Source: Pseudomonas purpurea
GTDB lineage: Bacteria; Pseudomonadota; Gammaproteobacteria; Pseudomonadales; Pseudomonadaceae
Reading direction: 5' to 3'
NCBI RefSeq assembly: GCF_039908635.1
Contig: NZ_CP150918.1
Span: forward strand, 4,418,001-4,482,000
Length of the DNA stretch: 64,000 bases
Part shown: positions 20,526 to 28,955 of the stretch, in pieces
Layout of the letters: each line of letters starts with the position of its first letter
Position numbering within the stretch: position 1 is the stretch's first letter
Position numbers and translations under genes: made by a program
The notes under the pieces: model-generated
Seen by the model: the letters and a program-made list of their open reading frames with translations, nothing else
Database searches by the model: none
What the model was told of the DNA's origin: nothing

Positions 20526-23500
20526 TCAGCGGTGCTGAACGCTGCTGGCGAATGTAATCGGGTCAAAAAGCGAGGATTTATTGCTATCGACGCTGGTGAC
20601 TCTGGCCTCGAATGTCCCCCCCGATGGGCTGGAGACAAATACCCGCGTGAGCCCCTCCTGGTTGGTCAGCGCTTCGCTGGGGCGGATAACCAGATTTGAA
20701 ATTTCAACCCCCGCCGCCTTAGTGCTCCACTGCACGGGCTGGCCAATACCCAGATTGCCAAACTTATCCTTCATCACCGCAAACAGCTCGACCTCCTGAC
20801 CTGCCGGTACAACACCGTTCGGCACCTGAGACTTGAGCGGCGCAGGAAAGAACAGTTCAGCTTTATCAACACCGATCTCCACACTGGGCGCTTGCTGTTT
20901 CGGATGCAGGGCCAGCCAATAACTCGGGGCGACGGTGCCCATGACGCCGCTTGGCGTGAACACTGCCGTGGCCACCCCGTAGACCGAGGTTGGAGTTGCA
21001 ACGATGGTGCCCAGCTCGGTCTGCCAATACACCATGACCCCGCTCAAGCCCTTCCCGCCGAGGTCTTTAACGGTCACCGTGTACGTGGCTCGTTCATTGG
21101 GTTTATTGGCCACCAACTCGCGACGATCGACAGTGCACGTCGTCGTCACCGTGTGTTCCAGAGCCTCCCCGTCGTGGGGTACGAAGGGTGCCGGGGGCGC
21201 AGACAGGCTGAGCAGTGCATGTTCGGCCGTCTGTGAGTAAGCCGCGCCGCCAACCTCTGCCGGCAGGCTGCCCATCAGGAAAATCGTCTGTGCATCCATG
21301 CCACTGCTGGCCGCCAACGTGCGGACACGAATCAACAGATCCAGCTGCGTCAGGCTTTTGATCAGGCCCTGAGCTGGATCGGCCCACTTTGCGCACTCGC
21401 GCACCTCCTGGATGCTCCAGGTGAAAAAAATCGCCAACCGGATGGCCGCCGTCTCCTGGGCCAGGCTTAAGGCATCCCCCGTCAGCACGTCGGGCAAGGC
21501 GTTGACCTCTCGCAGGTAATCGAGCAGTGCTGCTGGCGGCTGGTCCCCCGATGCGCCCAATGCGAATGCCCCGGTGAGTACCGTCAGGGAGTACAGCGTA
21601 CTCAAGGTGAACTCGTGTTTGTCCTCACGCTTGAGCCAGTCGCGGTAACCGTAGGCCAAGTAGTCCTCCAGCAATGCGGCGCTGAGGTCGAGCTTGATCA
21701 CCACCGCACTGCGACGCTGCACATCGGCCAGTAACACCAGGAACGTATCCCCTTCGTCCTCTACCCGTCGCCGGGAGACCGCCACCTCGTCGCGCTCGGT
21801 CTTTCGATCGAGTGCTTGCCTGAGCACTTGATGCACGGTGCCCTGCGCCCAGGCGAGTACCCACACCACCAGCTCCGAGCGCAACCCCGCGTACACCGCC
21901 AGACACTCTCTGACCACTGACACCTGGCCAGCCCTGGCCTGCAGCAGTACCCCGAGCATTTTTTCGACGATCTGGGCACGTGAGGCCTCATCGCCCTCAC
22001 CAATACCGGCCCTGACGGCCAGGTCCAGTTGCTCGAGGGCGTACTTCTGATAATCGGGCTCTATCGCCTGCGACTGGACAATCACCAAACCGTCGCGGTC
22101 GACCAGTGCCGTCAGCAGATCCAGCCAGTCAGCCCCACTCGCCAGCGGAGGAACACCGGCCATCAACAACGCCGTATTGGAAAACAACGCCGCTGTCAGC
22201 AGGCTGCGCAGTTGCTCGAACAGCTTGTGCTCATCCGTGGACGTTGCTGCCGGCACCGTAATCGGCGTAACGACCTGCAGCATCCAGGCCACGGGCAGCG
22301 TGTGCTCATTGCACCAGCGTACGCACGCGTCCATGGCGTGAATCACGTTCAACACGTCCGGTGTGGTGTCTTGCTGCTCATTGGAGTGGAGCCGAGGAAC
22401 CCCGGCCAGCGCCTCGAGCCAGTCGTTCCCCAACGTCATGAGCAAGACGATGCCCTCCACCGGGGTAATCCCCAACAACAGCGGCAGCTTCACCAGGCGA
22501 TAAAAACTCGAGACCGTTGCCACGTCGCAGTGCAGCGTATTCCCCTTATTCTGAGCCTGGGCAATGGCCTCGGCCAGGTGCCGGTACGTGTGCAGATTAA
22601 TATTCAAGCCACGACAGAGCAGGTTGACCGTCAACGCCTCCTCACCGGGACCAGGAAACACCGGGAAGTCGCTGCCATCGAGTGCCAGGGGCGTGGAGGA
22701 GAACGCCTGGTCATTGAAGACCCGATCAAACTGCGAGAGCACTTCGCCACGACCGAAAATCGACAGTTCATCGATGTACACCGCGAAGTCCTCGACGGTG
22801 CAGCCGCAACGCTCGCGCAACCCCTGAAACAAGCCAATGGCGCGCAGGGTGTGATTCGATATCCAGCACGAGTGTTCTAGAGCCTGGGGCCGCGTCTCGG
22901 TATTGATAGCGGCCATGAGCAGTGCATCCACCTGCTCGGGGGGCAGCCCCACCCATTGATCCAGACGCAGCTTGCGATTCATTCGGTCGTATCGAGCATG
23001 ACTGGCATCTTTCAATCGGTGAAGGGGCCCACCCAGTCCCACCCTGAAATCGATACCGACAGAAGGTGCCAGACCTGCATTGAGATAGACCGAACCTGAC
23101 TGTGCACCGTCTGGCACCAGCTCATCGCCGCCCCCAGGCGCGTTGACGGATCGCACCGGGGCGAAACTTCGAATCGAAAGCAGCGCTTCAAGCCCCATGG
23201 CATCAAGTTTTGTCCTTTCACAGAAGAACATCACCTGGTTGATGTTCTGCCACTCCAACCCCATGGCGCCAAAGTTCTGCTGATAGAAAACTTCAATGTC
23301 ATCGGGATCCTCACTGTCATTGGGATCCTCAGTCAACAACTCCCGCTGGTAAGGCCCCAACCGAGAGGCATGCAGCAAGGCTCTCTCCGCCTCAGTGCTC
23401 TGCCCATTGGGTTGCAGAAAATACGGAAACGCCAAGTCAACCACCCGCGTCACGTCTCCCACCGACAGGTCATGGTGGCGGGCGACAAAGTCGATCGTCG

Positions 23501-24161
23501 TCCAGTCCCGGTAATAGGGCAGCCCGTTGGGATAGCGCGCTGCACTCATGGCCTGATCGAGGTCATCAGGGCTCTCGCTGTGGGCCCTGATGAAGGTTTC
23601 CAGCACCGGGATGATGATGCCCACCGACGACACCGCTTGATGCACCGCCTTGAAGTCAACCGGCAACGTCAGAAGGTCTGTGCGCCGCTCATTGAGCGGC
23701 ATTTTTCCAGTGTCGCCATGAAGCTCGATACGATTGCTGATCCACAGCAGCAGTTCAATCAGATAGGCAACCGGCGAGGCCAGTGACTCCAGCGCATCCG
23801 GAGGGCAAAAATTGTCAAAGCGGGGCCAGAACAGCTGCTCAAAACTCGGCCCCGGCACCAGTGACAAAAGCCCGCTCGTCGGCTGGCTCGGCTCTGCTTC
23901 ATCCCCGGTCAACGTCTGTTCGATGAACTGACGCCGCACATAGATGGCCAAGGCATTGGCCCGCCGCAGATAGCTTTGCGCATCCTCCCGGCTCAAGCCG
24001 AAGTCACGCACCAGGCCTTGTACCCCCTTTTCCACCAACGGGAATACCGAGCCGCCCTGTTCGATGTAGGTGCGCAGATCAGCATATTTTTTATTGCGCT
24101 GATCTTCTTTGAACACTTCTTCGAACAGCAACTGCAAGGGGCGAACCTGGGTGACAGCCAT
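20526..24161 (-). CDS. Tc toxin TcA subunit, N-terminal half (TcaA/YenA1-like) with Ig-like tail
   Basis: 1211 aa. Residues 1-300 carry the VRP1/SpvA-type start of TcA proteins: FCPPDALESLASPVAYLIELLLWI and LNERRTDLLTLPVDFKAVHQAV are the family's conserved blocks (alpha-helical shell). Helical shell repeats continue to about 980. The last 220 residues differ: two Ig/Big_1-like domains (VTVKDLGGKGLSGVMVYWQT; VMKDKFGNLGIGQPVQWSTK). The ATG at 24161 has AGGAG at 7-bp spacing. The candidate operator core 24268-24283 is 107 bp upstream. Together with the next gene it should reconstitute one TcA of about 2580 residues, near the size of single-chain TcdA. The Ig-like end suggests shared architecture with the flanking Ig proteins. 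Confidence 0.88.
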   Translation of the reverse strand: MAVTQVRPLQLLFEEVFKEDQRNKKYADLRTYIEQGGSVFPLVEKGVQGLVRDFGLSREDAQSYLRRANALAIYVRRQFIEQTLTGDEAEPSQPTSGLLSLVPGPSFEQLFWPRFDNFCPPDALESLASPVAYLIELLLWISNRIELHGDTGKMPLNERRTDLLTLPVDFKAVHQAVSSVGIIIPVLETFIRAHSESPDDLDQAMSAARYPNGLPYYRDWTTIDFVARHHDLSVGDVTRVVDLAFPYFLQPNGQSTEAERALLHASRLGPYQRELLTEDPNDSEDPDDIEVFYQQNFGAMGLEWQNINQVMFFCERTKLDAMGLEALLSIRSFAPVRSVNAPGGGDELVPDGAQSGSVYLNAGLAPSVGIDFRVGLGGPLHRLKDASHARYDRMNRKLRLDQWVGLPPEQVDALLMAAINTETRPQALEHSCWISNHTLRAIGLFQGLRERCGCTVEDFAVYIDELSIFGRGEVLSQFDRVFNDQAFSSTPLALDGSDFPVFPGPGEEALTVNLLCRGLNINLHTYRHLAEAIAQAQNKGNTLHCDVATVSSFYRLVKLPLLLGITPVEGIVLLMTLGNDWLEALAGVPRLHSNEQQDTTPDVLNVIHAMDACVRWCNEHTLPVAWMLQVVTPITVPAATSTDEHKLFEQLRSLLTAALFSNTALLMAGVPPLASGADWLDLLTALVDRDGLVIVQSQAIEPDYQKYALEQLDLAVRAGIGEGDEASRAQIVEKMLGVLLQARAGQVSVVRECLAVYAGLRSELVVWVLAWAQGTVHQVLRQALDRKTERDEVAVSRRRVEDEGDTFLVLLADVQRRSAVVIKLDLSAALLEDYLAYGYRDWLKREDKHEFTLSTLYSLTVLTGAFALGASGDQPPAALLDYLREVNALPDVLTGDALSLAQETAAIRLAIFFTWSIQEVRECAKWADPAQGLIKSLTQLDLLIRVRTLAASSGMDAQTIFLMGSLPAEVGGAAYSQTAEHALLSLSAPPAPFVPHDGEALEHTVTTTCTVDRRELVANKPNERATYTVTVKDLGGKGLSGVMVYWQTELGTIVATPTSVYGVATAVFTPSGVMGTVAPSYWLALHPKQQAPSVEIGVDKAELFFPAPLKSQVPNGVVPAGQEVELFAVMKDKFGNLGIGQPVQWSTKAAGVEISNLVIRPSEALTNQEGLTRVFVSSPSGGTFEARVTSVDSNKSSLFDPITFASSVQHR

Positions 24162-24267
24162 GGTGGAACTCCTTGTACCGAAGACAGAGTGACTAAACAG
24201 CCTGGCGAGGCGGCCGCGCTGTTCAGCTCAATGGTTAAATTGGGCGCTAGCGCGAGGCCAGCGTCTA

Positions 24268-24283
24268 CTGTCATAACTGACAG
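24268..24283. promoter_or_regulatory. Candidate Tc-regulon operator, site A
   Basis: Core CTGTCATAACTGACAG; the palindrome extends to 9-bp perfect arms (CTACTGTCA / TGACAGTAG, 24265-24286) around a 4-bp spacer. It lies 107 bp upstream of the TcA N-terminal-half start codon. The same element precedes four other Tc-locus units. Confidence 0.75.
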
Positions 24284-24318
24284 TAGAGCCGACCGCTCGT
24301 CGGCAGCCCTGGAAGACG

Positions 24319-26863
24319 CTACTCAGGCGCTGGCGTTGGCGGCTCCACCTCGAAGCGCTCGCTGTCAGCCCAGTCAGAGAACACTGGAAAGCCGCCTCCG
24401 TCACCCGGAACGGTTTGCACGAAGCGAACCCAGTTCCCCCCCACCCTCAACGCTCTCTCGGCCGTGACCTGCCAATCCGCGCCATCGATATCGAAGCCAC
24501 CGACCAGCGCCAGCTCAGGATTGAACCAGGCAGCCACGGCCCCGAAACCCGCTTGACCTTGCCCTGCAAACACGACCGGGTCGCTGACCCATTGCCCTTG
24601 CTCAGGTTTGTCGATTGTCGGTAGATACGAGCCCAGCAACACTGGCTGTTCAGGTGACGGAGCGGATTTGAAACCATCACGCGACTGCACGGCAATCAAG
24701 CGCTGGACCCCGCCCGCCCGGTCAAGCGTGACCCTGACCGACCATGTGCGGTCGTCAAGGACCGTTGCGCGCCCCAACTCCGTCTGCGCAGCATCGGCAA
24801 ACGCCACCGCCACCATATCCCCCGAATAACCAAAACCTGACACCACCCCCTGCCGGCTAACCCGCTCGCCCTCGGCGGGGGTTTCGATAAAGGGTGAAGC
24901 GGGCACAACGTTATAGGTCAGCCAGGGACTGTCTTTGGACGGCCGCTCCTGATCAAGCGTTTGTTTGGCCCTGATGGTTTTCGCCCCGATCGGTAATGTC
25001 ACCTCACCCTCCCAGCGGTGGTTTTCACCGACGAGAATATTGCTGAGCAACGGCACTGTAGCGTCCTGCAACCACACTTCGACCCGAGCACCGGGCAGAC
25101 CCGTGCCAGAAATCGTCGAGGTACGCGGCAGAGCGCCTCCCGGTGCCGGCACCGTGATTTCCGGTGGCAGCACCACCACCTCAAAAAAACAGTGCTCGCT
25201 GCGCGGGGAGTCTCGCGGGCCCATGCTCTGCACGGCGTCAAGGGTGTACTTGCGAAACTCCAGGCCCTTGAGATCCATTGACCAGTCGCCGTCGCTGGCC
25301 AGCAGTTTCGGCGTCCCCAAGGGCCTGTCGAACTGAGCGTCCCGAAGCTTCATCGTGGCCCCTTTCACTCCGTCCGTGCCTTTAACGATCAAGTCGCGGC
25401 CGACCTCCTGATTCTGTTGGGGCTGCGTGATGACCGGTTGGTGGAGCGGGGTGTGCACGGTGAATGTTCGGGATGTCGGCAGCGACGTCAGCGTCGCGGC
25501 GGTCTGGGTCACGGTGACGGTATGGGGCACGTCCGGGGCAAAGGGAATGTCACGCCGAAAGGTCCAACTGCCGTTGGTGACCGTCGGTTTATGCACCGTG
25601 GAGCTACCGCTGTAGACAAGATTGACCACGGCCCCCGGCCAGCAGGTGCCGGTGATGGTGGGCGACAACTCATTGTCGGTAATGGCCGTGATCTCTGGCG
25701 CCAAGGGAGGGATCGTCACCTCAACCTCAACCCAGGCAGAGGAAGATTGATCATTCAGACGTTGCTGCACATAAACACGCCGTTTGTTCGTCGGCCCCCA
25801 CTCTTGCGAAACTGTCCTCGACCATGCTCCGCCAGCAACCACGGTGTTCGACGCGGCGCTCGTCCCCTTCGGAGACTCAATCACCACCGTGGCACCGGTG
25901 TACCCCTCGCCGGAAAAGGTGGGTGTGTAGTCGCTCGTGTACCTCACGGTCGGGACGGGGAGCTCCCAGGTGAACGTGAACGGATAGGCCCTCGGAGGGG
26001 ATCCAGCTACCGGCGTTGTCGGAAACCTTTTGAATCGCCGACAGGGTGTACGTCCCAGGCACCCAACGGGTGGCGATGAGCTCCCAGGTACCGTTTTTCA
26101 CTTCAATGGGAGGTAACACGGCTTCGCCCGGCCCGCTGAGTTTCGTGACCTCGACCATGGCGCCGGTATGGCCGGCGCCTGAAAACTTCACTCGTTCATT
26201 GGGTTGCGGTGTGACAGTGACGGCCAGTTTGGGGGGGCGGACTTTGAATGTCAGCGGGCGGCTACGACCTGAATACCTTCCATCCAAAGATTGCCGCGCG
26301 ACGATAGACACAGTGCCTGGCTCCAGATGGGTACGAATGTTCGCACTCCAGTTCCCGTTCTGGCTTACACCACCGTCGCCAACGACAGTATCTTTTGATA
26401 GATCCAAGAGAATCTCGACACGTGCGTCAATTGACGCTGCACCCCCCGTCCCCCTGACCACAGGTTGCTGATTCTCTACGGCACCGGGCTGAGGACTTTC
26501 TATGGTGGGAATACCCAACGGCACCTTGACCGAAAAAGTAATCGGGTCGGATGGGACCTCCGTACCATCAACACCAATTATCACGGCAATGACGGTATGC
26601 AGGCCGCCTCGAAAGGGAATAAACGGAATTGCCCATGGCCCCCCCGGCGAGACGGCTGGATAGGTGATCCCCAAGAGTGTTTGGCTGCCATCGGCGTGTA
26701 TCTTGCGCACATGAATGAAGAACGGCAGCCCGCCCCTTCCGGAAATCGAAACGTTCTGCCGGGTGAGCTCTTCACCATGTTCAGGACTTGTTATGCGGAA
26801 AGGTTCCAAAACAGGGTCCAAAACAGGGTCCTTCGGGGAAGACTCTTCAAAATCAGCGTCCAT
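24319..26863 (-). CDS. Ig-like tandem-repeat protein of the Tc locus, 847 aa (apparent frameshift at 25989)
   Basis: Two overlapping frames form one 847-residue protein if one extra C in 25989-25991 is ignored; the junction then reads PSEAYPFTFTWELP and the repeat pattern continues. It consists of roughly nine 85-95-residue beta-sandwich domains of one family, each with a pattern like PxIxxPxxG... xxGxGxxGAxVEV... GxWxxxxxxxLxxGxxxxxAxQ (for example PTIESPQPGAVENQQPVVRG; STISGTGLPGARVEVWL; FIETPAEGERVSRQGVVSGF). No signal peptide. ATG at 26863 behind GGAG; a candidate operator lies 68 bp upstream. It is transcribed towards the TcA genes, 157 bp before them. No defined function; it resembles bacterial Ig-like 'carboxypeptidase-regulatory/adhesin' repeats and may be a structural or binding partner of the toxin (inference). 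Confidence 0.8.
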
Positions 26864-26930
26864 ACACGTTCTCCGGTCAAGGATTACTTACATGGCCACT
26901 GTTCTACTTCCCGACTTGAGTTCTGACTAC

Positions 26931-26946
26931 CTGTAAGAACTGACAG
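26931..26946. promoter_or_regulatory. Candidate Tc-regulon operator, site B
   Basis: Core CTGTAAGAACTGACAG, an imperfect palindrome (one half is CTGTAAG, the other CTGACAG), 68 bp upstream of the 847-aa Ig protein. On the gene strand it is preceded by CCGTTGGTCGG, as at site C. The rest of the gap up to 27305 is the DUF6124 leader. Confidence 0.7.
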
Positions 26947-27178
26947 TCCCGACCAACGGTAACCGTTTCCCCGTGCTTTCAGTTCCTCAGCCCGCGGCTA
27001 CATCACCTTGCGTCGCAGCCTACACATCCGCCAGAATCCCCCGGCTTGTGCGCCTTGGTCGCCACCGCTAACGTGAGTCCTGTCGCTGCCCATCAGCGAT
27101 CGGGTTTAGTCGCTCGGACGTTGTACGAAGGTGCACTGCACGCCAGACCGTCAGGTATTCCCTATCCCTGAACTCTAT

Positions 27179-27297
27179 GGTGGCTGTGCGCAGGGCGCCC
27201 TCGGGCGCGCCGGTTTTCGTACTCCGTCCGGTCGACTAACCTGCGTACAGCCGCCACCCTTCGTTTAGTCGCGAGGCGGTGGTAGCCACACCACGGA
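27179..27297 (+). other. Structured 5' leader upstream of the DUF6124 gene
   Basis: GGTGGC-TGTGCGCAG (27179-27193) pairs with CTGCGTACAGCCGCCACC (27241-27258) with a 3-nt bulge, enclosing a GCGCCC-TC-GGGCGC hairpin. The 3' arm GCCACC can instead pair with the later GGTGGT (27278-27283), which itself can fold in GTGGTAGCCAC. So mutually exclusive hairpins end just before the ribosome site GGAG at 27295. Upstream to about 26990 the DNA is non-coding with no ORF of note. This could be a regulatory leader RNA; function unproven. Confidence 0.5.
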
Positions 27298-27305
27298 GTA
27301 TCAAA

Positions 27306-27671
27306 ATGTTCAAAGCCACACCCAATCCCCCGGAACACGATTGCGTTTCCCCCTACGCGTCCCTCGACACGAAAGAACTTCACGCTGCTGCCCACAAGGC
27401 GCTGGACCACTACCTCAAACCCGGCACCGGCAACCCCCGAAACTTCGAAAAACGCACGATGAAGTTCTTCGCCGTATTGCCCGACATCAACAACGAAGCC
27501 TTCTGCTCGGTGAGCACGTTGATCCTCGACCTGTCCGATGACCTGGAAGACAAGCACCGCAACCTGGCGCTGGCGATCCATCAATTGACCGAGCACGGGT
27601 TGTTACTGGTCGAGAAGGCGCTGGACAACGAGTACCCGATCCAGCCGATCACCTACGGGCTTCAGTTGTAG
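27306..27671 (+). CDS. DUF6124 family protein
   Basis: 121 aa, starting MFKATPNPPE, with SPYASLDTKELHAAAHKALDHYL and STLILDLSDDLEDKHRNLALAIHQLTEHGLLLVEKAL. This is the small, mostly helical DUF6124 family that occurs in many copies in fluorescens-group pseudomonads; role unknown. The ATG at 27306 has GGAG at 7-bp spacing; the frame is open nine codons upstream but lies in the structured leader. It is a lone rightward gene between leftward Tc and lipoprotein genes. Confidence 0.85.
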   Translation: MFKATPNPPEHDCVSPYASLDTKELHAAAHKALDHYLKPGTGNPRNFEKRTMKFFAVLPDINNEAFCSVSTLILDLSDDLEDKHRNLALAIHQLTEHGLLLVEKALDNEYPIQPITYGLQL

Positions 27672-27821
27672 GAGTGGCCGGGCGGCGAAGAGCGATGGCG
27701 CGATATGCCTGAAGCACCAAGGGCTCCCATTGCGGGCAAGCGCTGGGCGCCCCAGGGGGTCAGGCAGAGGTGGGCAACAGATGAAACCGCAACACGCTCA
27801 CCCGTTAAATGACAACGGTCA

Positions 27822-28196
27822 TCACAAAGCGGTCGGACGCACTTGCGCGGTGCTGCGGGCTGGGTAATGACCCAACGTTTGCAGGGTTTCGAGGCGGGCA
27901 CGGGCGCGGTACGCGTACTCGCTGCTGGGGTACTGAGTGATGATGAATTGATACGTCTGGGCGGCGTCGACAAACAACTTCTGACGTTCCAGGCACTGTC
28001 CGCGCAGCATCGATACTTCCGGCTGCACATAACGGCGGGTGCGGCTCTCGCGGTCGACCTTGGACAGGTCGAGCATCACCTGCTCGCAGTTGCCGCGGTC
28101 ATACGCGCTGTAGGCGCTATTCAAATGATGGTTCATCGACCAACGGGTGCAGCCCACGACACTGAGGGCAAGGGCAGCAATGAGCACGAATCGCAT
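27822..28196 (-). CDS. TPR-containing lipoprotein, 124 aa
   Basis: An N-terminal lipoprotein signal (MRFVLIAALALSVVGC) has its lipobox ending at Cys16. A small helical repeat region follows: LNSAYSAYDRGNCEQVMLDLSKV and QKLFVDAAQTYQFIITQYPSSEYAYRARARLETL, typical of tetratricopeptide pairs. It is predicted to be anchored to a membrane facing the periplasm. ATG with AGGAG upstream. Partner proteins are not evident. Probably a core-genome gene of unknown function beside pykA. Confidence 0.85.
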   Translation of the reverse strand: MRFVLIAALALSVVGCTRWSMNHHLNSAYSAYDRGNCEQVMLDLSKVDRESRTRRYVQPEVSMLRGQCLERQKLFVDAAQTYQFIITQYPSSEYAYRARARLETLQTLGHYPARSTAQVRPTAL

Positions 28197-28354
28197 GGGG
28201 GTTCTCCTGTCTTGAGCTCTGTATCGACCCGTTGGTGAAAATCTTCAATAACCGGGCACTGGAATCAAGCGTATAGCCGCAAAAGACATAGGGTACCTAA
28301 TCACCTGCTGTGGCGTATCGACTGAAGGTATGACGCTCACTGTGCGGGCCGAAC

Positions 28355-28391
28355 GAAAAAAGCCCACTGAACCGCTAGGCTCAGTGGGCTT
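28355..28391 (-). terminator. Rho-independent terminator of the 97-aa Ig gene
   Basis: AGCCCACTGA (28361-28370) / TCAGTGGGCT (28381-28390) with a 10-nt loop; on the minus strand the stem is followed by six T. It lies 24 bp after the stop of the small Ig gene. Confidence 0.9.
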
Positions 28392-28414
28392 GCACATGAA
28401 CGAAAACGCTCAGG

Positions 28415-28708
28415 TCATTTGACCGTGAATTTTCGATTCCGCGATGCAGGCGAACTGGCGTGGTGAAGGGTCTGGAGCGCCGAAACCGTGATCAAACCCG
28501 TGGGCAGATTTTCAGGTGCAGTACCTGCCCAAGAGCCGTCCGCTGACACCACTGTTTTCAAAACCAAATGGTTACCGTCTACCGTTGTGATCTGAACGGT
28601 AGCACCTGCCTCGCCGGTTCCCTTGAACCTGACTTTGTTTTCCACTGTCGCGCCCGCTCGCGGTTCATCAATAACCGGTGCATGCAGTACTTTAGTGTCC
28701 GTGGTCAT
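28415..28708 (-). CDS. Single-domain Ig-like protein, 97 aa
   Basis: 97 aa consisting of one Ig-like domain of the kind repeated in the 847-aa protein: APVIDEPRAGATVENKVRFK, GTGEAGATVQI, VSADGSWAGTAPENLPTG, LITVSALQTLHH. No signal peptide. ATG at 28708 with AGGAG upstream; an in-frame start 17 codons earlier lacks similarity. A candidate operator (site C) lies 77 bp upstream and a strong terminator follows, so it is a monocistronic member of the Tc regulon by promoter similarity. Function unknown; possible free subunit or plug of the Ig-repeat proteins. Confidence 0.75.
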   Translation of the reverse strand: MTTDTKVLHAPVIDEPRAGATVENKVRFKGTGEAGATVQITTVDGNHLVLKTVVSADGSWAGTAPENLPTGLITVSALQTLHHASSPASRNRKFTVK

Positions 28709-28784
28709 GTTGTCATCTCCTTGACTCGTCACCCTTTGACGAGGCTGCTGACCATTCAACCTCGCCCCCCCAGAGCCTGCCTAC

Positions 28785-28800
28785 CTGTTAGAACTAACAG
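28785..28800. promoter_or_regulatory. Candidate Tc-regulon operator, site C
   Basis: Perfect palindrome CTGTTAG-AA-CTAACAG, 77 bp upstream of the 97-aa Ig gene. On the gene strand CCGTTCGTCGG precedes it, as at site B. Confidence 0.75.
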
Positions 28801-28851
28801 TGCCGACGAACGGTTGGCGCGTCTCATTGGGCGGTTCAGACTATCTTCAGG

Positions 28852-28898
28852 ATTGTTCGTTTAAAGAAACAAACGAATAAGTAGTGCAAACGAACAAT
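28852..28898. promoter_or_regulatory. Inverted repeat upstream of pykA
   Basis: ATTGTTCGTTT (28852-28862) and its exact reverse complement AAACGAACAAT (28888-28898), with a third similar copy CAAACGAATAA between them near 28869-28879. It ends 57 bp before the pykA start. It could be an operator for pykA or, less likely, a 5'-UTR hairpin. Confidence 0.55.
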
Positions 28899-28955
28899 GA
28901 CTACAACCGCGGACCATAGTAGCCTCTCGTTGCGCTTGAATTGAGGAGTCTTTGC

